From Bradyrhizobium sp. MOS002 (lineage in GTDB: Bacteria; Pseudomonadota; Alphaproteobacteria; Rhizobiales; Xanthobacteraceae), in the NCBI RefSeq assembly GCF_003020115.1, contig NZ_PYFX01000003.1, positions 372,001-436,000 on the forward strand: DNA of 64,000 bases, written 5' to 3'. Below, piece after piece: positions 60,804 through 64,000 of this stretch (positions within the stretch are counted from its first letter, which is position 1; each line of letters begins with the position of its first letter). The position numbers were made by a program, and so were the translations under genes. Under the pieces are notes generated by a model. It was given only the letters and a program-made list of their open reading frames with translations, was not told the origin of the DNA and did not search any database.

Positions 60804-62774
60804 GTGATCAGGCAGCCATTCAAAGCACGAACACCGGAAGAACTGATTTCCCTGTTGAGCGCCGTGGCGATGGCCATTCTCGCCGCGCTCATTATCATGG
60901 TGCTGTATTATGGTCGCGAGATCATTATTCCCATAGCGCTGGCCGTCTTGCTCAGCTTCGTGCTGGCGCCCCTGGTTCGACTGGTTCAGCGTCTGCGCAT
61001 TCCACGCAGTTTGGCGGTGGTGAGCGTGGTCGTGATCGCCTTCGCATTCATATTTGCGATGGGCAGTCTCCTCGCTACCCAACTCGCGCAGCTGGCCGGC
61101 GATTTGCCGCGATATCAGTCCACAATAAGCGAGAAGATCCAATCCTTCCGTGAGACCACCGCCGGTCGAGGCACGCTCGAGCGGGCTTCCAGCATGTTGA
61201 AGGACCTCAGCAAGGAGCTCGACAAGCCGAAGGAGGCCGCGAATTCGTTGGGGACCACAGCAGCTCCGAAAGCGACCCCGCCGAAACCCGTTCCTGTGGA
61301 AGTGCTTCAGCCCGATCCCGGCGCGCTGGAGAGCTTGCAAACGCTGATTTCACCGTTGCTTCATCCGCTCGCAACGACCGGGATCATCGTCATATTCGTG
61401 ATCTTCATTCTGCTTCAGCGCGAGGATCTTCGTAATCGTCTGATCAGGCTGGCCGGTTCGGATGACCTGCAGCGCACCACGGCTGCCCTTGATGACGCGG
61501 CGAGCCGCCTCAGCCGGCTTTTCCTTATCCAGCTTCTCGTGAACGGGGGCTTCGGCATCATCATCGGAATGGGTCTCTGGCTGATCGGCGTTCCAAGCGC
61601 GATCCTGTGGGGTATTCTGGCAGCAGTGCTGCGCTTCGTGCCTTACATCGGGGCGGTCATCGCCGCCGCCTTTCCTCTCGCTCTCGCGGTCGCGGTCGAT
61701 CCAACCTGGACGATGCTGCTGTGGACGATCGCGCTGTTCGTGGTGGTGGAGCCCGTCGTCGGCCATGTGCTGGAGCCGATGGTCTATGGACACAGCACCG
61801 GACTGTCGCCAGTGGCCGTTGTGGCTTCTGCGACGTTCTGGACGGCGCTCTGGGGTCCGATCGGCCTCGTTCTGGCAACACCCCTGACGGTGTGTCTGGT
61901 TGTACTGGGCCGCCATGTCGAGCGCCTGGAATTCCTGGACGTCATGTTTGGAGACCGACCAGCGCTCTCTCCGCCCGAGATATTCTATCAACGGATGCTC
62001 GCCGGCGATCCGACCGAAGCATCTGCCAAAGCCGAGGAGTTCTTGAAGGAGCGATCTCTCAGCTCCTATTACGACGAAGTCGCCCTGCGAGGACTGCAGC
62101 TGGCTCAAGCGGATGCTGACCGCGGCGCTCTGGATCCCGACCGTCTGACCAAAATCAGGGATGCGGTCCAGGAATTTGCCAACAACATTTCGGAACAGGA
62201 TGAGCGTCAGCCGCCGAAGGTCAACCCGACCACAGATGTCGAAGCTACATCTGCCATAGAGGGCGTGGCTGAGGACGCGCCTTATGAGAGTCTGCGGGTG
62301 CTCCGCAAGGAGGACTTGCCCGCTGAATGGCAAGGCGAACATCCCGTCCTCTGCGTGGCCGGGCGAAATCCGATCGACGAAGCCGCTGCGATCATGCTGG
62401 CTCAACTGACCGGCGCGCATGGCTTGTCGGCCAGAGTCGAGGCAGCGGAAGCGCTATCGACGGCGAATATCTTCCGGCTGGAGACCGCCGGGGTCGCCAT
62501 TGTCTGCCTCGTCTATATGGATGCAAGCAGCCCCGCCCATATGCGTTACTCGGTGCGACGGCTTCGCCGTAAATTGCCGAAGGCTACAATCATTCTGGGT
62601 TGCTGGATGAAGGACATCGACCCGGCGGCGCTGGAAAGCCTGCGGGAAGGCGCCAAGGCGGATCTGGCTGCTGCAACTCTGGGCGGGGCGCTTAAACTCT
62701 GCATAGAGGCGACGGGTGTGGACTCCCTTGGCACAGGAGCCGAAGGCCAGATCTCGAAGATCACGGCCGCTTGA
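60804..62774 (+). CDS. PerM/AI-2E-family transporter with C-terminal soluble domain
   Basis: A 656-residue protein. Residues 1-375 are the PerM/AI-2E exporter-type membrane domain: three helices near the start (AVAMAILAALIIMVLYYG, IIIPIALAVLLSFVLAPLVRL), a cytoplasmic stretch, then four or five helices with FVPYIGAVIAAAFPLALA, HVLEPMVYGHSTGLSPVAVV and LVLATPLTVCLVVLGRHV. Residues about 513-620 form a separate alternating beta/alpha domain (VLCVAGRNPIDEAAAIMLAQL, VAIVCLVYMDASS, ATIILGCW) that looks like a flavodoxin/cobalamin-binding type fold. It starts with GTG 60804 behind GAGGAG. Transport substrate is unknown. Confidence 0.88.
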   Translation: MIRQPFKARTPEELISLLSAVAMAILAALIIMVLYYGREIIIPIALAVLLSFVLAPLVRLVQRLRIPRSLAVVSVVVIAFAFIFAMGSLLATQLAQLAGDLPRYQSTISEKIQSFRETTAGRGTLERASSMLKDLSKELDKPKEAANSLGTTAAPKATPPKPVPVEVLQPDPGALESLQTLISPLLHPLATTGIIVIFVIFILLQREDLRNRLIRLAGSDDLQRTTAALDDAASRLSRLFLIQLLVNGGFGIIIGMGLWLIGVPSAILWGILAAVLRFVPYIGAVIAAAFPLALAVAVDPTWTMLLWTIALFVVVEPVVGHVLEPMVYGHSTGLSPVAVVASATFWTALWGPIGLVLATPLTVCLVVLGRHVERLEFLDVMFGDRPALSPPEIFYQRMLAGDPTEASAKAEEFLKERSLSSYYDEVALRGLQLAQADADRGALDPDRLTKIRDAVQEFANNISEQDERQPPKVNPTTDVEATSAIEGVAEDAPYESLRVLRKEDLPAEWQGEHPVLCVAGRNPIDEAAAIMLAQLTGAHGLSARVEAAEALSTANIFRLETAGVAIVCLVYMDASSPAHMRYSVRRLRRKLPKATIILGCWMKDIDPAALESLREGAKADLAAATLGGALKLCIEATGVDSLGTGAEGQISKITAA

Positions 62775-62878
62775 TAGTCCGTATGCATAGACACGGCTGC
62801 TGCAGGCGCAGCACACCCTGTCGGCTTTCGGAAAGCAGCCCGCTGAGCGCTTGCTGCGCGACCTTCTGATGCGACGGT

Positions 62879-63370
62879 TCAGCCAACAGGTCCGGGCGTC
62901 CAATCGCCGCCGGCAAGCGGCCGAACTTTGACATCAGGAATGACCCCGCGCTCCAGGCTCGGATCGAAATGGCGCATCGTCCGCTCATTGAAGTCGATGA
63001 TGCGGCCAGGCCTCAGCGGTCCCACGTCATTTATCCTGACGATGACCTTCTTGCCGACGGCCTCGACGAGGGCGTATTTCGGCTTCGCGCCAAATTGGAC
63101 CCCACCGAATTTCTTGCGCAAACTCGTCTTGATGGCGGCCGACCACACCGAGGGGTCATAGCGCTCGCCGGAAGCCGTCTTCGGGCCGCCCTCCTCCTTG
63201 CCTGGCTTGAACGGATTGTACATGGATGCCCCGCCAACGATCGCTTCCCCGGAAGCGGCATTGTCGGCAGCGCTTGAGTCAGCCCCACCAGCTTCACATC
63301 GCGCAATAGGAACGGAAACGGCAAGCGTAATCACGGCGCCGCAAATTGCGGCGCTCGAGCGGAACACCAT
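62879..63370 (-). CDS. RlpA-like double-psi beta-barrel protein
   Basis: A 163-residue exported protein. A signal peptide (ICGAVITLAVSVPIARC) is followed by GGASMYNPFKPGKEEGGPKTASGERYDPSVWSAAIKTSLR and VGKKVIVRINDVGPLRPGRIIDFNERTMRHF, which is the pattern of the RlpA-type septal lytic transglycosylase domain (ASG and DRGP-like NDVGP motifs). It may act on denuded peptidoglycan strands. A SPOR domain, present in classical RlpA, is missing. A cysteine at the end of the signal peptide (ARCEAG) could be a lipobox, though the match is poor. Confidence 0.82.
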   Translation of the reverse strand: MVFRSSAAICGAVITLAVSVPIARCEAGGADSSAADNAASGEAIVGGASMYNPFKPGKEEGGPKTASGERYDPSVWSAAIKTSLRKKFGGVQFGAKPKYALVEAVGKKVIVRINDVGPLRPGRIIDFNERTMRHFDPSLERGVIPDVKVRPLAGGDWTPGPVG

Positions 63371-63725
63371 TATATCTCCTGTGATCTTCGATTGATCGGT
63401 TCCGATGCCGCAAATCGTTTTGCGAGTCGAGCCAACCCCTGGCCCCGGAACCGTTGTCGGAACCGCAATGGCTCCGGCACGGTGTTTAGTTGCCGCCGTC
63501 TAAGACAGACATTGCGTCAACAGCATGACGACGAGAGCCGCGGCGAAATAGCGCGACATGACTCTCACAGCGCCACCAATCAGGATAATCGGTGCGCTCG
63601 CCTGGCTGACCTTGTTTTCATTCTCATCGGAGTTGTTGTTCGCAGAAGCGATCATCGCAGCGACGCTGCGGCGGCCGCCGTAGCCCCCTTCTTCCTCAAG
63701 CAGAAAAGGAAAGGAGAGATCGTCC
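63371..63725. other. intergenic region, no firm gene
   Basis: About 355 bp between two minus-strand genes. A 19-residue frame at 63501-63560 on the minus strand reads MSRYFAAALVVMLLTQCLS, like a short membrane peptide or lipoprotein leader, but the evidence is thin. No other structure noticed. Confidence 0.4.
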
Positions 63726-64000
63726 CTAAGCCATCACCCCGCCGCGCTTGATCAGCTCCTTCCCTACCGCTGCCAGATGCACCTGATCCGGCCCGTCGCC
63801 GATGCGGATGAAGCGGGCGTAGACGTAGGCACGCGCGAGGAAGGTGTCCTGCGAGACGCCGGCGGCGCCGTGGATCTGGATGGCGCGGTCGATAACGCGG
63901 GCGGCCATGCTGGGCACCACGATCTTGGCGGCCGCGATCAGGTCGCGCGCGGCCTTGTTGCCTTCGCGGTCCATCCTGTCGGCGGCTTGCAACGTGAGCA
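63726..64000 (-). CDS. acyl-CoA dehydrogenase, C-terminal part (cut by window edge)
   Basis: About 90 residues of the C-terminal helical domain of an acyl-CoA dehydrogenase: ARDLIAAAKIVVPSMAARVIDRAIQIHGAAGVSQDT, with the IHGAAGVSQDT block that contacts FAD, then LARAYVYARFIRIGDGPDQVHLAAVGKELI. The protein continues beyond the window, so its full length and catalytic glutamate cannot be checked. It belongs to the branch with a C-terminal KELIKRGG, often annotated as acyl-CoA dehydrogenase FadE-like in Rhizobiales. It would oxidise acyl-CoA thioesters. Confidence 0.9.
   Translation of the reverse strand, partial: LTLQAADRMDREGNKAARDLIAAAKIVVPSMAARVIDRAIQIHGAAGVSQDTFLARAYVYARFIRIGDGPDQVHLAAVGKELIKRGGVMA

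Noticed and set aside
63501..63560. 19-residue minus-strand peptide resembling a lipoprotein leader
   Set aside because: Too short and without other support; it may be a gene fragment or chance. Mentioned in the gap entry only.

Overview
The window looks like a core-chromosome segment of a high-GC alphaproteobacterium, most probably Bradyrhizobium (Bradyrhizobium/Rhodopseudomonas group). The main reasons are a nearly complete hopanoid gene set including the C-2 methylase HpnP, an EcfF/OsrA-type sigma/anti-sigma pair with cysteines at positions 129 and 179 of the membrane anti-sigma factor, an alphaproteobacterial LexA box (GTTC-N7-GTTC) in front of imuA-imuB-dnaE2, and many short palindromic intergenic repeats of the kinds common in Bradyrhizobium. 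This is judged from sequence reading and memory of families; no database search was run. I saw no tRNA, rRNA, CRISPR array, intact insertion sequence or prophage.

Layout. 0-5 kb: the N-terminal end of an ECF sigma gene, a membrane diguanylate cyclase, a DUF2336 protein, and the EcfF-OsrA redox-stress pair with a matching autoregulatory promoter and a perfect 20-bp palindrome. 5-17 kb: enoyl-CoA hydratase, a TolC-like outer membrane protein, a HigBA-type toxin-antitoxin pair, a small P-loop kinase-like protein, an exported amidohydrolase, a LysE exporter, a heavy-metal-type RND pump (adaptor plus permease), and a class III CoA-transferase. 17-27 kb: an SDR, then the imuA-imuB-dnaE2 mutasome on the minus strand, divergent from a radical SAM gene and a DUF4130-UdgX fusion on the plus strand. 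One SOS box lies between the two, so both arms are probably induced by DNA damage. 27-35.5 kb: a PiT phosphate transporter, an M20 amidohydrolase, a GMC oxidoreductase with an alpha/beta hydrolase, and a Tat-exported metallophosphoesterase, type 1 copper protein, ECF sigma and zinc-finger anti-sigma group.

35.7-49 kb is the hopanoid cluster: hpnO, hpnN, ispH-hpnH and the minus-strand run hpnC-hpnD-hpnE-shc-hpnG, whose genes mostly overlap at start/stop codons. HpnC/D/E make squalene, Shc cyclises it, HpnH and HpnG build the extended side chain, HpnO makes the amino form, and HpnN moves hopanoids to the outer membrane; IspH feeds isoprenoid precursor. 50.5-57 kb holds a second MMPL transporter and an arrangement in which hpnP lies between eutC and eutB, so a cobalamin-binding methylase is embedded in the genes of a cobalamin-dependent lyase. 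57-64 kb: a chemoreceptor, several small genes (including a 35-residue membrane peptide), a PerM/AI-2E-type transporter with an unusual C-terminal soluble domain, an RlpA-like protein and the C-terminal end of an acyl-CoA dehydrogenase.

The observations I would follow first are the divergent SOS module with UdgX, the palindromic repeat that has become coding sequence inside dnaE2, and the eutB-hpnP-eutC-MMPL neighbourhood.
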